Assembly (NCBI GenBank): GCA_030526405.1
Contig: JAUNCZ010000001.1
Location: forward strand, 104,040-168,039
From: Lachnospiraceae bacterium
GTDB lineage: Bacteria; Bacillota; Clostridia; Lachnospirales; Lachnospiraceae
Length of the DNA stretch: 64,000 bases
Direction: 5' to 3'
Positions 1 through 10,028 of this stretch are shown here, one piece after another; position 1 is the stretch's first letter; each line of letters begins with the position of its first letter. The notes under the pieces were generated by a model. It saw nothing but the letters and a program-made list of their open reading frames with translations. It was not told the DNA's origin and ran no database searches. A program made the translations under genes and the position numbers.

Positions 1-2
1 CT

Positions 3-2954
3 GAGGATCTGGGTACTCTTACAGACAGTGTGATCCAGCTGGTAAAGGACAGCGGCTTCCCGGGTATGAAGGTGCTTCAGTTTGCCTTCGGCGGAGATTA
101 CGAAAATATGTATCTGCCTCATAATTATGAGCAGAACTGTGTTGTATATACAGGAACCCATGACAACAATACAACTGTGGGCTGGTACAAGGAGATGAAC
201 CCTGCAGAGCGTGAGTTCTCCAAGACCTATATGGACAACTACCGCACTTCACCGGCTGAGATCCACTGGGATTTCATCCGTATGGCACTGTCCAGCATTG
301 CAGATCTTGCCATCATCCCTATGCAGGATTATCTTGGACTGGGCTCTGAGGCCCGCCTGAACTTCCCATCCACTCTGGGTGAGAACTGGAAATGGAGACT
401 GCTGCCGGGACAGTTCAATGAGGAGCTGGTGGAGCGTATCCATGATCTGGCAGTTCGCTACAGCCGTATTCCAAAGGAGGCCATGATCCAGACCACCGGA
501 GAGCAGGAAGAGGCTCTGGAGATGGCGGAGCACGTGATGAATGCTGTGACTGAGGCACCACTTCAGCAGGAGGTTGTATCTCCTATCGCTGAGATGGAGC
601 AGAGAGCAGAGGAGGCCCGGGAGCTTGGCTTCCAGGAGACACAGGTGAACGATATCTCTGAGGAGGAGATGGAGGCATGGCTGGAGAACACTCTTCAGAA
701 TAAATACGGACGCCGGATGAAGCACTGCACAAGAGCGGAGATCTTCGATGCACTGATGCTGTTGCTCCGTGACAAGATGGAGAGCTGGCCTCGTGTACAG
801 GGCAAAAAGAAGCTGTACTATATTTCTGCAGAGTTCCTGATGGGTAAACTGCTGTCCAATAACCTGATCAATATGAACCTGTTCAACAAGGTTCGAAATA
901 TCCTTAAGAAAAATCAGCTGGATCTGGGAGATATTGAGGAGATCGAGCTGGAGCCATCCCTTGGAAATGGCGGACTGGGCCGTCTGGCTGCCTGCTTCCT
1001 GGATTCCATTGCTTCCCTTGGTCTCTACGGAGACGGTGTGGGTCTGAACTACCACTATGGTCTGTTCCGTCAGATGTTTGTAAACAACAAACAGCAGGAG
1101 GTAAAGAATACCTGGCTTACAGAGAACAGCTGGCTGATTCGCCAGAGTGAGCATTTCCAGGTGCCATTCCGTGATTTCACAGTGGAATCCACCATGTATG
1201 ACATCACAATTCCAGGTTACCATGGAAAATGCAACCGTCTGCATCTCTTCGATCTTGATACTGTGGATGATTCCATGGTGGGAGAGGATTCCATCGGCTT
1301 TGATCAGTACGATATCCGCAGATGTCTGACTCTGTTCCTGTATCCGGACGATTCCACCAGACAGGGACAGCTGCTCCGTGCTTACCAGCAGTATTTCATG
1401 GTAAGCAATGCGGCACAGCTGATCATCAAGGAGTGTGCAGACAGAGGCGTGGATCTCCATGATATGCCGGAGCATGTGGTGATCCAGATCAATGATACCC
1501 ATCCATCCATGATCATTCCTGAGATGATCCGCCTGCTGCAGCAGAGGGGATTCTCCATGGATGAGGCCATTGATGTGGTAAGCCGTACCTGTGCCTACAC
1601 CAACCATACCATTCTGGCTGAGGCTCTTGAGAAATGGCCAATGGATTATCTGGAGGAGGTTGTACCTCACCTGCTTCCGATCATTCATGAGCTGAACAAC
1701 CGGGTAAATGCAAAATTCAATGACCCGAAGGTTGCCATCATCGATGGTCAGAATCGTGTGCATATGGCACATATGGACATTCACTACGGATTCTCTGTAA
1801 ACGGTGTTGCTGCTCTGCATACCGACATTCTGAAGAAATCTGAGCTGAATGATTTCTATAAGCTGTATCCGGGCAAATTCAACAATAAGACAAACGGAAT
1901 CACCTTCCGTCGCTGGCTGCTGTCCTGCAACCGCGGTCTGACAGAGTATCTGACAGAGCTGATCGGACCGGAGTTCCGTTCGGATGCTACCCTCCTGAAA
2001 AAGCTCCATGACTTTGAGGAGGATCAGCAGGTGCTGATGACACTGGAGAAGATCAAGAAGAACAATAAAAAGGCTCTTCGTCAGTATCTCTATGAGACAC
2101 AGAACATCAAGCTGAATGTGGATTCTATCTTTGATGTACAGATCAAGCGTCTCCATGAGTACAAACGTCAGCAGATGAATGCTCTGTATATCATCTATAA
2201 ATATCTGGATATCAAGGCAGGAAATATTCCAACAACTCCGATCACCATGTTCTTCGGAGCAAAGGCTGCACCTGCTTATACCATCGCAAAGGATATCATC
2301 CACCTGATCCTGTGTCTGTCTGAGCTGATCCAGGCAGATCCTGAGGTAAGCCCATATCTGAAGGTGGTTATGATTGAAAACTACAATGTAACAAAGGCTG
2401 CAAAGTTGATTCCTGCTGCTGACATCTCAGAGCAGATCTCTCTGGCATCCAAGGAGGCATCCGGAACAGGAAACATGAAATTCATGCTGAACGGTGCCGT
2501 TACCCTGGGAACAGAGGACGGTGCCAATGTGGAGATCCATCAGCTGGTGGGGGATGACAATATCTACATCTTTGGAAAGATGCCGGATGAGGTTATCAGC
2601 CTGTATGACCAGAAGAAGGAGGATCCTGCTGCGGGATACAATCCGAAGACCTTCTATGAGGGCAGCAGACAGATCCATACACTGGTGGACTTCATCGTTT
2701 CTGAGAAAATGATGCAGACAGGAGATCCTGTCTCCCTTCAGAGACTGTACCATGAGCTCACCAATAAGGACTGGTTCATGACTCTGCTGGATCTGGAGGA
2801 TTACATCCAGACAAAGGAGAGAATGTTTGCAGACTATGAGGATCGCATGGCATGGAATAAGAAGGCCCTGATCAATATTGCTGAGGCAGGCTACTTCTCA
2901 TCTGACCGTACCATCGCAGATTACGACAGAGACATCTGGCATCTGTCAAAATAA
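3..2954 (+). CDS. 4-alpha-glucanotransferase / glycogen phosphorylase fusion, 5' truncated by window edge
   Basis: The reading frame is open from the first bases, so the true start lies upstream. The first ~155 visible residues are the end of a GH77 glucanotransferase: EDLGTLT (the Glu matches the family acid/base residue), [11 protein letters not shown] and the [19 protein letters not shown] tail. After an acidic linker (~residues 165-220) comes a GT35 glycogen/maltodextrin phosphorylase with [16 protein letters not shown] and the pyridoxal-phosphate site [10 protein letters not shown], where the Lys should bind the cofactor. Such an enzyme would rearrange alpha-1,4-glucans and release glucose-1-phosphate in the cytoplasm. 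I recall MalQ-GlgP fusions from gut Clostridia. Both halves look intact, with no frameshift. prfC follows 90 bp downstream. Confidence 0.93.
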   Translation, partial: EDLGTLTDSVIQLVKDSGFPGMKVLQFAFGGDYENMYLPHNYEQNCVVYTGTHDNNTTVGWYKEMNPAEREFSKTYMDNYRTSPAEIHWDFIRMALSSIADLAIIPMQDYLGLGSEARLNFPSTLGENWKWRLLPGQFNEELVERIHDLAVRYSRIPKEAMIQTTGEQEEALEMAEHVMNAVTEAPLQQEVVSPIAEMEQRAEEARELGFQETQVNDISEEEMEAWLENTLQNKYGRRMKHCTRAEIFDALMLLLRDKMESWPRVQGKKKLYYISAEFLMGKLLSNNLINMNLFNKVRNILKKNQLDLGDIEEIELEPSLGNGGLGRLAACFLDSIASLGLYGDGVGLNYHYGLFRQMFVNNKQQEVKNTWLTENSWLIRQSEHFQVPFRDFTVESTMYDITIPGYHGKCNRLHLFDLDTVDDSMVGEDSIGFDQYDIRRCLTLFLYPDDSTRQGQLLRAYQQYFMVSNAAQLIIKECADRGVDLHDMPEHVVIQINDTHPSMIIPEMIRLLQQRGFSMDEAIDVVSRTCAYTNHTILAEALEKWPMDYLEEVVPHLLPIIHELNNRVNAKFNDPKVAIIDGQNRVHMAHMDIHYGFSVNGVAALHTDILKKSELNDFYKLYPGKFNNKTNGITFRRWLLSCNRGLTEYLTELIGPEFRSDATLLKKLHDFEEDQQVLMTLEKIKKNNKKALRQYLYETQNIKLNVDSIFDVQIKRLHEYKRQQMNALYIIYKYLDIKAGNIPTTPITMFFGAKAAPAYTIAKDIIHLILCLSELIQADPEVSPYLKVVMIENYNVTKAAKLIPAADISEQISLASKEASGTGNMKFMLNGAVTLGTEDGANVEIHQLVGDDNIYIFGKMPDEVISLYDQKKEDPAAGYNPKTFYEGSRQIHTLVDFIVSEKMMQTGDPVSLQRLYHELTNKDWFMTLLDLEDYIQTKERMFADYEDRMAWNKKALINIAEAGYFSSDRTIADYDRDIWHLSK

Positions 2955-3044
2955 ACTGAAAAACCTGTGGCTGCAGGGAGGAGACAGGAAAATCGGTCTG
3001 TGTTCCCTGTGGCTGCAAATCTATTAATATTTAGGAGGCTGTTA

Positions 3045-4637
3045 GTGGCTGATTATTCAAAAGAAATCGAAAAAAGGCGTACATTTGCCATCATCTCCCA
3101 TCCGGATGCCGGCAAGACCACTCTGACTGAGAAATTCCTGCTGTACGGAGGTGCCATTAACCTGGCAGGTTCTGTAAAGGGAAAGGCTACAGCCAGACAT
3201 GCGGTATCTGACTGGATGGAGATTGAGAAGGAGAGAGGTATTTCCGTAACTTCTTCTGTTCTGCAGTTCAATTACGGAGGCTACTGCATCAATATCCTGG
3301 ATACACCGGGACATCAGGACTTCTCGGAGGATACCTACCGTACACTGATGGCTGCAGACTCCGCAGTAATGGTAATCGACGGAAGTAAGGGTGTTGAGGC
3401 CCAGACAAGAAAGCTGTTTAAGGTCTGCGTTATGCGTCACATTCCGATCTTTACCTTTATCAACAAAATGGACCGTGATGCCAACGATACCTTCGATCTT
3501 CTGGATGAGATCGAGAAGGAGCTGGGCATTGCCACCTGTCCTGTAAACTGGCCCATCGGATCAGGAAAGAACTTCAAGGGAGTATATGACAGAAACACTG
3601 AGAAGGTGCTGGTATTCTCTGATACCCAGAAGGGTACCAAGGAGGGTATCATTGAGGAGATCGCAGTGGATGATCCGCACCTTCTGGATGTGATCACCGA
3701 GGAGCAGAAACAGACTCTTGAGGATGAGATCGAGCTTCTGGACGGAGCTGCGGCAGAGTTTGATATTGAGAAGATCAGCAAGGGAGAGCTGTCCCCTGTA
3801 TTCTTCGGATCTGCCCTTACCAACTTCGGTGTGGAGACATTCCTGCAGCATTTCCTGCAGATGACTTCCTCACCGCTGCCAAGAACCAGTGATGCCGGTG
3901 TCATCGATCCTATGTCAGAGGAGTTCTCCGGCTTTGTGTTCAAGATTCAGGCAAACATGAACAAGAATCACCGTGACCGAATCGCCTTCATGCGTATCTG
4001 CTCCGGTAAGTTTGATGCCACCCGCGAGGTATACCATGTGCAGGGCAACAAGAAGATGCGTCTTCTTCAGCCACAGCAGATGATGGCGGATGACAGACAT
4101 GTGGTGGATGAGGCTTATGCAGGTGATATCATCGGTATCTTTGATCCGGGCATCTTTGCCATCGGAGATACCATCTGTGCACCGGGAAAGAAATTTGCCT
4201 ATGAGGGAATTCCTACCTTTGCGCCGGAGCATTTTGCCCGTGTAGCTCTTCTGGATTCCATGAAGAGAAAACAGTTTGTGAAGGGAATCAACCAGATCGC
4301 TCAGGAGGGTGCCATTCAGATCTTCCAGGAGGCCAAGGGCGGAATGGAGGAGATCATTGTGGGCGTTGTAGGTGTTCTGCAGTTCGATGTACTGAAATAT
4401 CGTCTGGAAAATGAATACAACGTGGAGATCCGTCTGGATATGCTGCCATATGAGTACATCCGCTGGATCGCAAACAAGGATGAAATCAACCTTGACCGTC
4501 TGGTGGGAACCTCCGATATGAAGAAGGTTATGGATCTGAAGGGCAATCCACTGCTGCTGTTTATCAATTCCTGGAGTGTGGGCATGGTTGAGGACCGCAA
4601 CGAGGGTCTGATTCTGGAGGAGTTCAGCAAAAACTAA
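3045..4637 (+). CDS. prfC: Peptide chain release factor 3 (GTPase)
   Basis: This translational GTPase recycles RF1/RF2 from the ribosome after termination. G1 (SHPDAGKTTLTEK), G3 (DTPGHQDFSEDTYRTL) and G4 (NKMDRD) motifs are clear, and the DFSEDTYRTL stretch is typical of RF3 rather than EF-G. I chose GTG 3045 because it follows AGGAGG at about 7 bp and gives 530 residues, the family length; an upstream in-frame extension to about 2967 has no RBS and looks like spacer. A short direct repeat (CCTGTGGCTGCA) occurs twice in that spacer. No terminator is evident after the gene; the next transcription unit has its own promoter. Confidence 0.95.
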   Translation: MADYSKEIEKRRTFAIISHPDAGKTTLTEKFLLYGGAINLAGSVKGKATARHAVSDWMEIEKERGISVTSSVLQFNYGGYCINILDTPGHQDFSEDTYRTLMAADSAVMVIDGSKGVEAQTRKLFKVCVMRHIPIFTFINKMDRDANDTFDLLDEIEKELGIATCPVNWPIGSGKNFKGVYDRNTEKVLVFSDTQKGTKEGIIEEIAVDDPHLLDVITEEQKQTLEDEIELLDGAAAEFDIEKISKGELSPVFFGSALTNFGVETFLQHFLQMTSSPLPRTSDAGVIDPMSEEFSGFVFKIQANMNKNHRDRIAFMRICSGKFDATREVYHVQGNKKMRLLQPQQMMADDRHVVDEAYAGDIIGIFDPGIFAIGDTICAPGKKFAYEGIPTFAPEHFARVALLDSMKRKQFVKGINQIAQEGAIQIFQEAKGGMEEIIVGVVGVLQFDVLKYRLENEYNVEIRLDMLPYEYIRWIANKDEINLDRLVGTSDMKKVMDLKGNPLLLFINSWSVGMVEDRNEGLILEEFSKN

Positions 4638-4693
4638 GGGTGTTCACCGATGCCCGGAATGACCGGGACAAATGAACTATCCGAAAAGGATGC

Positions 4694-4722
4694 TTTTCAT
4701 TTGTACTGCTTTTTGTTATAAT
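4694..4722 (+). promoter_or_regulatory. Predicted promoter of the asp23-nusB-...-recN operon
   Basis: A perfect -10 TATAAT (4717-4722) carries an extended TG motif (TGTTATAAT), and TTTTCA lies 17 bp upstream as a weak -35. It sits in the gap between prfC and the Asp23-family gene. This is a sequence match only. Confidence 0.6.
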
Positions 4723-4808
4723 GACTCTGATAATGGGCATCCTGTAAGGGTGTGACAGAATAAGAGCAAAGTAAATTTGCATAGGGATGATCCATAAGGA
4801 GGGCTGAC

Positions 4809-5195
4809 ATGGCAGATAATAAGAATAGAAATACTTATACAATCTACGATGACAACACCATCGGCACTGTTCAGATCGCTGATGAGGTGGTGGCTATCAT
4901 TGCGGGTCTTGCTGCTACTGAGGTAGAGGGTGTAGACTCTATGGTTGGAAATATTACAAACGAGCTTGTGGCTAAGCTGGGAATGAAAAACCTTGCCAAG
5001 GGTGTAAAGGTTGAGGTGAAGGATAACGTAGTTCAGGTGAGAATCGTTCTGAATATCAAATACGGCTACAACATTCCGGACACCAGCAAGGCTGTTCAGG
5101 AGAGAGTAAAAGGGGCAATCGAGAACATGACAGGTCTGGAGGTTTCAGGCGTGGATGTTGGTATTGCGGACGTGGTACTGGATCCGGAAAAATAA
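4809..5195 (+). CDS. Asp23/Gls24 family envelope stress protein
   Basis: A 128-residue protein of the Asp23/Gls24 (DUF322) family: an acidic N-terminus, then the family core IADEVVAIIAGLAATEVEGV and the basic/hydrophobic middle VKVEVKDNVVQVRIVLNIKYG. Relatives in Firmicutes are abundant cell-envelope-associated proteins of unclear biochemistry. The start follows AAGGAGGGCTGAC at good spacing. Placement directly before nusB is the usual order in Clostridia, and it is the first gene of the long operon. Family assignment is firm; the cellular role is inferred. Confidence 0.9.
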   Translation: MADNKNRNTYTIYDDNTIGTVQIADEVVAIIAGLAATEVEGVDSMVGNITNELVAKLGMKNLAKGVKVEVKDNVVQVRIVLNIKYGYNIPDTSKAVQERVKGAIENMTGLEVSGVDVGIADVVLDPEK

Positions 5196-5278
5196 CAGGC
5201 AGTTGAACAAGGGGGGAACTGGAAGAATCATATTTCAGAGCCCCCTTATCTTTACTATCAGGATATAAGGAGATGACA

Positions 5279-5716
5279 ATGAAGAGAAGCGAGCAGAGAG
5301 AAGCAATTTTTAAACTTCTGTTTATGGCACTGTTCAATGAAGAGGAAGAGATGCCGGAGAAGATGAAATTCTATCTGGATACCATGGAGGATGGCTCCGA
5401 GGAGGAGAAGGAGCTGATTCCAAGTGCAGAGGAGTCTGCCTATATCAGAGAAAAATACCAGAAGATCCAGGAGAAGCTGCCGGAGATCGATGAGATCCTG
5501 AATGCAAATTCCAGGGGATGGAAGACAGGCCGTATGAGCAAGGTGGATCTTACCATTCTTCGACTGGCTGTTTTTGAGGTGAAATTTGATGACAGGATTC
5601 CAACAGGAGTAGCCATCAATGAGGCTGTTGAGATCGCAAAGAGATTCGGAGGAGATGAGTCCGCATCCTTCATCAACGGTATCCTCGGTAAGGTTGCCCG
5701 TGATACAGAGGCATAA
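5279..5716 (+). CDS. nusB: Transcription antitermination factor NusB
   Basis: NusB binds boxA RNA with NusE/S10 in rRNA antitermination. The helical family pattern is seen: SEQREAIFKLLF at the N-terminus, WKTGRMSKVDLTILRLAVFE in the middle and VAINEAVEIAKRFGGDESASFINGIL at the end, the last being highly diagnostic. ATG 5279 is preferred over an in-frame ATG at 5273 because AAGGAG ends directly at 5272, leaving 6 bp only for the second ATG. Length is then 145 residues, normal for the family. xseA begins 2 bp after the stop, so translation is probably coupled. Confidence 0.95.
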   Translation: MKRSEQREAIFKLLFMALFNEEEEMPEKMKFYLDTMEDGSEEEKELIPSAEESAYIREKYQKIQEKLPEIDEILNANSRGWKTGRMSKVDLTILRLAVFEVKFDDRIPTGVAINEAVEIAKRFGGDESASFINGILGKVARDTEA

Positions 5717-5718
5717 GA

Positions 5719-6951
5719 TTGAGTAATGTTTATTCGGTAACCCAGATCAACGGGTATATCAAAAACCTGTTTCAGCAGGATTTTATGCTGACCCGCATCT
5801 CCATCAGAGGCGAGGTCAGCAATTGCAAATACCATGGTTCCGGTCATATCTACTTCACTCTGAAGGATCAGAAATCCTCTTTGAGCTGTGTGATGTTTGC
5901 CTCCGCAAGAGGGGGGCTGGCATTTCCCATGAGCGATGGTGACAGAGTGGTGGTGACCGGAAGTGTGGATATATACGAGAGAGATGGCCGCTATCAGATG
6001 TACGCCAGGTCGATTGTAAAAGAAGGGGCCGGCATTCTGTATGAGCGGTTTCTTGCGCTTAAAGCGGAGCTGGAGGAGATGGGAATGTTCTCCTCCGAAT
6101 ACAAGCAGCCGGTGCCCCGGTATGTGCGCACAGTGGGGATTGTCACCTCCCCCACAGGGGCAGCGGTTCAGGATATCAGAAATATTGCAGGAAGAAGAAA
6201 TCCCTTTGTTCAGCTGATCCTGTATCCCGCACTGGTACAGGGTGAGGGAGCGGTGGAGAGCATCTGCCGGGGAATTGCTGCCCTGGATGCCCTGGATCTG
6301 GATGTGATCATTGTGGGAAGGGGAGGAGGATCCCTGGAGGATCTCTGGGCCTTTAACGAGGAGGCGGTTGCCAGAGCGATCTTTGCCTGCAATACACCGG
6401 TGATCTCTGCGGTGGGACACGAGACGGATACATCCATCAGCGACTATGTGGCGGATCTGTATGCCCCCACTCCCTCTGCGGCAGCGGAACTGGCGGTGAC
6501 GGATATCAGGGAAATTCTGGAGCGGAAAGAACAGTACAGAAGACAGCTGCAGACTCTGATGGAAACAAGACTCCGGGAGCAGCGGCTCCGACTGGAGGCC
6601 AGACGGAACAGATGGAATTTTTTAAGTCCGGAAAATCAGATCCGGGAACAGAGACAGCGTCTTGCTGACCTGGAGCAGCGGCTGGAGACTGCCTCCGGAC
6701 GTATTCTGGAGGAGAAACGGCTGCAGCTGCAGATCCGGATCGGAAGGCTGAAGGGATGCTCTCCTCTGGATCGGCTGGATCAGGGCTATTCCTATACAGA
6801 AAAGGACAGCCGGTCGGTGAAGAGTATTCAGCAGACGAAAAAGGGAGATCTGCTGACCATCCATGTGCGGGACGGCAGGATTCTGGCAGAGGTTAAGGAA
6901 ATAAGCAGACGCAGCACTTTTCCGGGAGAAACTGCGCAAGATGAGGATTGA
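5719..6951 (+). CDS. xseA: Exodeoxyribonuclease VII large subunit
   Basis: The large subunit of ExoVII degrades single-stranded DNA and works in mismatch and crosslink repair. The N-terminal OB fold (VYSVTQINGYIKNLF, FTLKDQKSSLSCVMF) is followed by the catalytic domain with VGIVTSPTGAAVQDI, IIVGRGGGSLEDLWAFNEE and SAVGHETDTSISDYVADLYAPTP, then a coiled coil (~residues 265-340) that assembles small subunits. The start is TTG 5719, right after the nusB stop; no in-frame ATG precedes the OB fold. Length 410 is slightly short of the usual ~400-450. xseB follows 6 bp later. Confidence 0.95.
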   Translation: MSNVYSVTQINGYIKNLFQQDFMLTRISIRGEVSNCKYHGSGHIYFTLKDQKSSLSCVMFASARGGLAFPMSDGDRVVVTGSVDIYERDGRYQMYARSIVKEGAGILYERFLALKAELEEMGMFSSEYKQPVPRYVRTVGIVTSPTGAAVQDIRNIAGRRNPFVQLILYPALVQGEGAVESICRGIAALDALDLDVIIVGRGGGSLEDLWAFNEEAVARAIFACNTPVISAVGHETDTSISDYVADLYAPTPSAAAELAVTDIREILERKEQYRRQLQTLMETRLREQRLRLEARRNRWNFLSPENQIREQRQRLADLEQRLETASGRILEEKRLQLQIRIGRLKGCSPLDRLDQGYSYTEKDSRSVKSIQQTKKGDLLTIHVRDGRILAEVKEISRRSTFPGETAQDED

Positions 6952-6957
6952 GACACA

Positions 6958-7188
6958 ATGACAGAAAAAGCAGCACAGAAAACAATGCAGGAACTGACAG
7001 TGGAGGAGAGCTTTTCGGAGCTGGACCGTCTTGTTCAGCAGATGGAAAGCGGAGAGGTTTCTCTGGAGGAATCTTTCCAGCTGTATGCCAGGGGAATGCA
7101 GCTTCTGAAAAACTGCAGTGACAAGATCGATCTGGTGGAGAAAAAGATGCTCCAGATCAGTGAGGATGGAACACTTGTTGAATTTTAA
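6958..7188 (+). CDS. xseB: Exodeoxyribonuclease VII small subunit
   Basis: A 76-residue helical protein with the XseB signature: LTVEESFSELDRLVQQMESG, then EVSLEESFQLYARGMQLLKNC and an amphipathic tail. Several small subunits pack onto the XseA coiled coil and are needed for activity. It lies 6 bp after xseA, and its end overlaps the start of ispA, which points to translational coupling. Confidence 0.94.
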   Translation: MTEKAAQKTMQELTVEESFSELDRLVQQMESGEVSLEESFQLYARGMQLLKNCSDKIDLVEKKMLQISEDGTLVEF

Positions 7189-8113
7189 AGAAGAATTAAG
7201 GAAAAAAACAGAGGAGACAAACAGGATCATTTCCGGATTTCTGCCGGAGGAGACGGGATTTCCGGAGAGCCTGATCCGTGCCATGAACTACAGTATGCTG
7301 GCAGGGGGTAAGCGAATCCGTCCCATCCTTCTGATGGAAAGCAACCGTCTGTTCGGAGGATGTCTGGAGAAGGCGGCCCCCTTTATGGCGGCCATCGAGA
7401 TGATCCATACCCATTCTCTGATTCATGATGATCTTCCGGCCATCGATAACGATGAGTACAGAAGAGGGAAGAAAACCACCCATGCTCTGTTTGGAGAGGC
7501 GCTGGGAGTGCTCAGCGGAGATGCCCTTTTGAATTATGCCTATGAAACAGTGCTCAGAGCAGTGACAGACTGGGATCAGGAGACAGCCCTGCGGGGAATG
7601 AAGGCACTGCAGATCCTTGCCCACAAAACCGGTGTGCAGGGCATGCTGGGGGGCCAGAGCGTGGATGTTCTGAATGAGAAGAATCAGGGAAAGGCTCTGA
7701 CAGAAAAGGAACTGGATTATATCTATCTGAATAAGACTTCTGCATTGCTGGAGGCGCCCCTGATGGTGGGAGCTCTTCTGGCAGGTGCAGAGGAGGAGGA
7801 GATCCGTATGCTGGAGCAGGTGGGCAGACTCACCGGTCTTGCTTTTCAGATCCAGGATGACATTCTGGACAGAACAAGCACAACGGAGGAGCTGGGAAAA
7901 CCGGTGCATTCGGATGAGAAGAATCAGAAAGTAACCTATGTTACGCTTCGCGGCATTGACGGTGCCGCTGCGCAGGTGCAGCAGCATACAGAGAGGGCAG
8001 TTGAAATTCTGGATTCTCTGATGGAAAGAAGAGAGAAGGAGAGAGAAGGAACTGCTTCCTCCGGGGAATTTCTCCGGGAACTGCTTCTGTATATGGCACT
8101 GCGCAGAAAATAG
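7166..8113 (+). CDS. ispA: Polyprenyl (farnesyl/geranyl) diphosphate synthase
   Basis: Condenses isopentenyl diphosphate with allylic diphosphates. Both aspartate-rich motifs are present: first DDLPAIDND with downstream RRGKKTTH, second QIQDDILD, plus the GGKRIRP diphosphate-binding segment. The exact start is uncertain. ATG 7166 overlaps xseB by 23 bp; in-frame TTG codons at 7175 and 7178 fit a GAGG at 7162-7165 better, and homologues often begin near the FKEELRKK segment. Length is 315 residues from ATG 7166. Neighbours dxs and xseAB give the common Clostridia order. Product chain length cannot be read from sequence with certainty. Confidence 0.92.
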   Translation: MEHLLNFKEELRKKTEETNRIISGFLPEETGFPESLIRAMNYSMLAGGKRIRPILLMESNRLFGGCLEKAAPFMAAIEMIHTHSLIHDDLPAIDNDEYRRGKKTTHALFGEALGVLSGDALLNYAYETVLRAVTDWDQETALRGMKALQILAHKTGVQGMLGGQSVDVLNEKNQGKALTEKELDYIYLNKTSALLEAPLMVGALLAGAEEEEIRMLEQVGRLTGLAFQIQDDILDRTSTTEELGKPVHSDEKNQKVTYVTLRGIDGAAAQVQQHTERAVEILDSLMERREKEREGTASSGEFLRELLLYMALRRK

Positions 8114-8121
8114 GGTGAACT

Positions 8122-10005
8122 ATGTTAGAAAAGATAAATAAACCAAATGATGTGCAGAGGATTCCTGAGGATCGGCTTCCTGAGCTGGCCAGTGAGATCA
8201 GGCAGTTTCTGATCCGAAGTATCAGCAAGACAGGAGGGCATCTGGGCTCCAATCTGGGAGTGGTGGAACTGACCATCGCTCTGCACCGGGTCTATCATCT
8301 TCCGGAGGATAAGATTGTCTGGGATGTGGGACATCAGGCCTATACCCACAAGATCCTCACCGGGAGGAAGGAAGAATTTGAACATCTTCGCACAGAGGGA
8401 GGCATCAGTGGCTTTCCGAGAAGATCAGAGAGCAGCTGCGACAGCTTTGATACAGGCCACAGCTCCACTTCTGTCTCCTGCGGTCTTGGTTATGTGAAGG
8501 CCAGGGATATCCAGAAAAAGAAGTACTCTGTGGTATCCGTCATCGGTGACGGTGCCCTGACAGGAGGAATTGCCTTTGAGGCCCTGAACAATCTTGCAGA
8601 GCTGAAGAAGAATTTTGTTGTGGTCCTGAATGACAATGAGATGTCCATCAACAGAAATGTGGGAGGAATCTCCAAATATCTTGGAAAGATCCGTACATCC
8701 TCCGCATATACAGACATCAAAATGGGGATTACTTCCGCCCTGAAGAAGGTGCCTGGAATCGGTGAGGAGATGGTGGATACCCTGAGAAAGACAAAGAGCA
8801 GCATCAAGCAGCTGGTGATCCCCGGTATGTTTTTTGAAAACATGGGGATTACCTATCTGGGGCCTGTGGACGGACATAATATCTCTCAGATGATCCGTGT
8901 GTTTGAGGAGGCAAAGCGCTTTCAGGGACCAGTGCTGGTGCATGTGATCACCCAGAAGGGACGGGGCTATGAGCCGGCCCTGAAGAATCCGGCAAAATTC
9001 CACGGAACCGGTCCTTATGTGGTGAGAACCGGACAGCCAAAGAAAAAAACAGGCCCCTCCTACGGACATGCCCTCAGTGAGGTGCTCTGTGAGGAGGCCA
9101 GAAGGAATAAGAAGATTGTGGCGGTTACAGCTGCCATGCGAGAGGGAACAGGACTGGTGAAGTTTGCGGAGGAGAATCCTGATCGCTTCTTTGATGTGGG
9201 TATCGCCGAAGGGCATGCAGTGACCTTTGCTGCAGGACTTTCACTGGGAGGACTGATCCCGGTTTTTGCCGTATATTCCTCCTTTCTGCAGAGGGGCTTT
9301 GATCAGCTGATGCATGATATCTGCATGCAGGAGCTGCCCTCTGTTTTTCTGGTGGATCGTGCCGGACTTGTGGGGGCTGACGGAAAAAGCCACCAGGGCT
9401 GTTTTGATCTGTCCTATCTGTCCATGATGCCGAATATGACGGTGATGGCACCCAAAAATGACTGGGAATTGAAGGAGATGTTCCGGTTTGCTGTGAAGAA
9501 TCCGGGCCCCTCTGCCATCCGATATCCAAGGGGAGCGGCCTATACCGGCCTGCAGGAGCACAGAAGTCCTGTGGTGGCGGGTCGTTCTGAGGTGATCAGC
9601 CGGGGCAGCGGCATTGCGCTTCTGGCGGTGGGAGCCATGGTGGAGATTGCTGAGCAGGTGAGGGAGCATTTTTCTAGAAAGGGGATTGAACTGACTCTGG
9701 TCAACGTCCGCTTTGTGAAGCCGCTGGATGGAGACCTGCTGAGAGAACTGTCAGCGGATCACACACATTTTGTGACCCTGGAGGAGAATATCCGGATCGG
9801 TGGATTCGGAGAGCAGGCGGCGGCCTGCGTCAGGGAGCAGGGACTTCCTGTGCAGGTGGAGGTATGTGCCATTCCGGATGCCTTTGTGGGCCATGGTTCT
9901 GTGAGCTGGCAGCGAAGGATGCTGGGACTGGATACAGAATCTGTGATCCGCAGAGTAGAGCTGCTTCTGGAGCAGCAGAATAGGGCGGCGGAGGAGCTGT
10001 CCTGA
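8122..10005 (+). CDS. dxs: 1-deoxy-D-xylulose-5-phosphate synthase
   Basis: First enzyme of the MEP isoprenoid pathway: a thiamine-diphosphate enzyme that joins pyruvate and glyceraldehyde-3-phosphate. The N-terminal domain has HLGSNLGVVELTIALH, WDVGHQAYTHKILTGR and the ThDP motif GDGALTGGIAFEALNN; the central domain has FDVGIAEGHAVTFAAGL and SSFLQRGFDQLMHDI; the C-terminal transketolase domain ends normally. Length 627 is typical. It sits 8 bp after ispA, so precursor supply and prenyl condensation are co-expressed. No sign of disruption. Confidence 0.96.
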   Translation: MLEKINKPNDVQRIPEDRLPELASEIRQFLIRSISKTGGHLGSNLGVVELTIALHRVYHLPEDKIVWDVGHQAYTHKILTGRKEEFEHLRTEGGISGFPRRSESSCDSFDTGHSSTSVSCGLGYVKARDIQKKKYSVVSVIGDGALTGGIAFEALNNLAELKKNFVVVLNDNEMSINRNVGGISKYLGKIRTSSAYTDIKMGITSALKKVPGIGEEMVDTLRKTKSSIKQLVIPGMFFENMGITYLGPVDGHNISQMIRVFEEAKRFQGPVLVHVITQKGRGYEPALKNPAKFHGTGPYVVRTGQPKKKTGPSYGHALSEVLCEEARRNKKIVAVTAAMREGTGLVKFAEENPDRFFDVGIAEGHAVTFAAGLSLGGLIPVFAVYSSFLQRGFDQLMHDICMQELPSVFLVDRAGLVGADGKSHQGCFDLSYLSMMPNMTVMAPKNDWELKEMFRFAVKNPGPSAIRYPRGAAYTGLQEHRSPVVAGRSEVISRGSGIALLAVGAMVEIAEQVREHFSRKGIELTLVNVRFVKPLDGDLLRELSADHTHFVTLEENIRIGGFGEQAAACVREQGLPVQVEVCAIPDAFVGHGSVSWQRRMLGLDTESVIRRVELLLEQQNRAAEELS

Positions 10006-10028
10006 ACAACAGGAGATAATAGACAAGT

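Noticed and set aside
249..2303. 684-residue open frame antisense to the phosphorylase fusion
   Set aside because: Composition (rich in His, Gln, Leu, Cys) is that of a codon-bias shadow; no family motif and no RBS, while the sense strand encodes a complete conserved enzyme.
4660..4680. CCCGG/CCGGG hairpin after prfC as terminator
   Set aside because: Five-pair stem without a following T-run.
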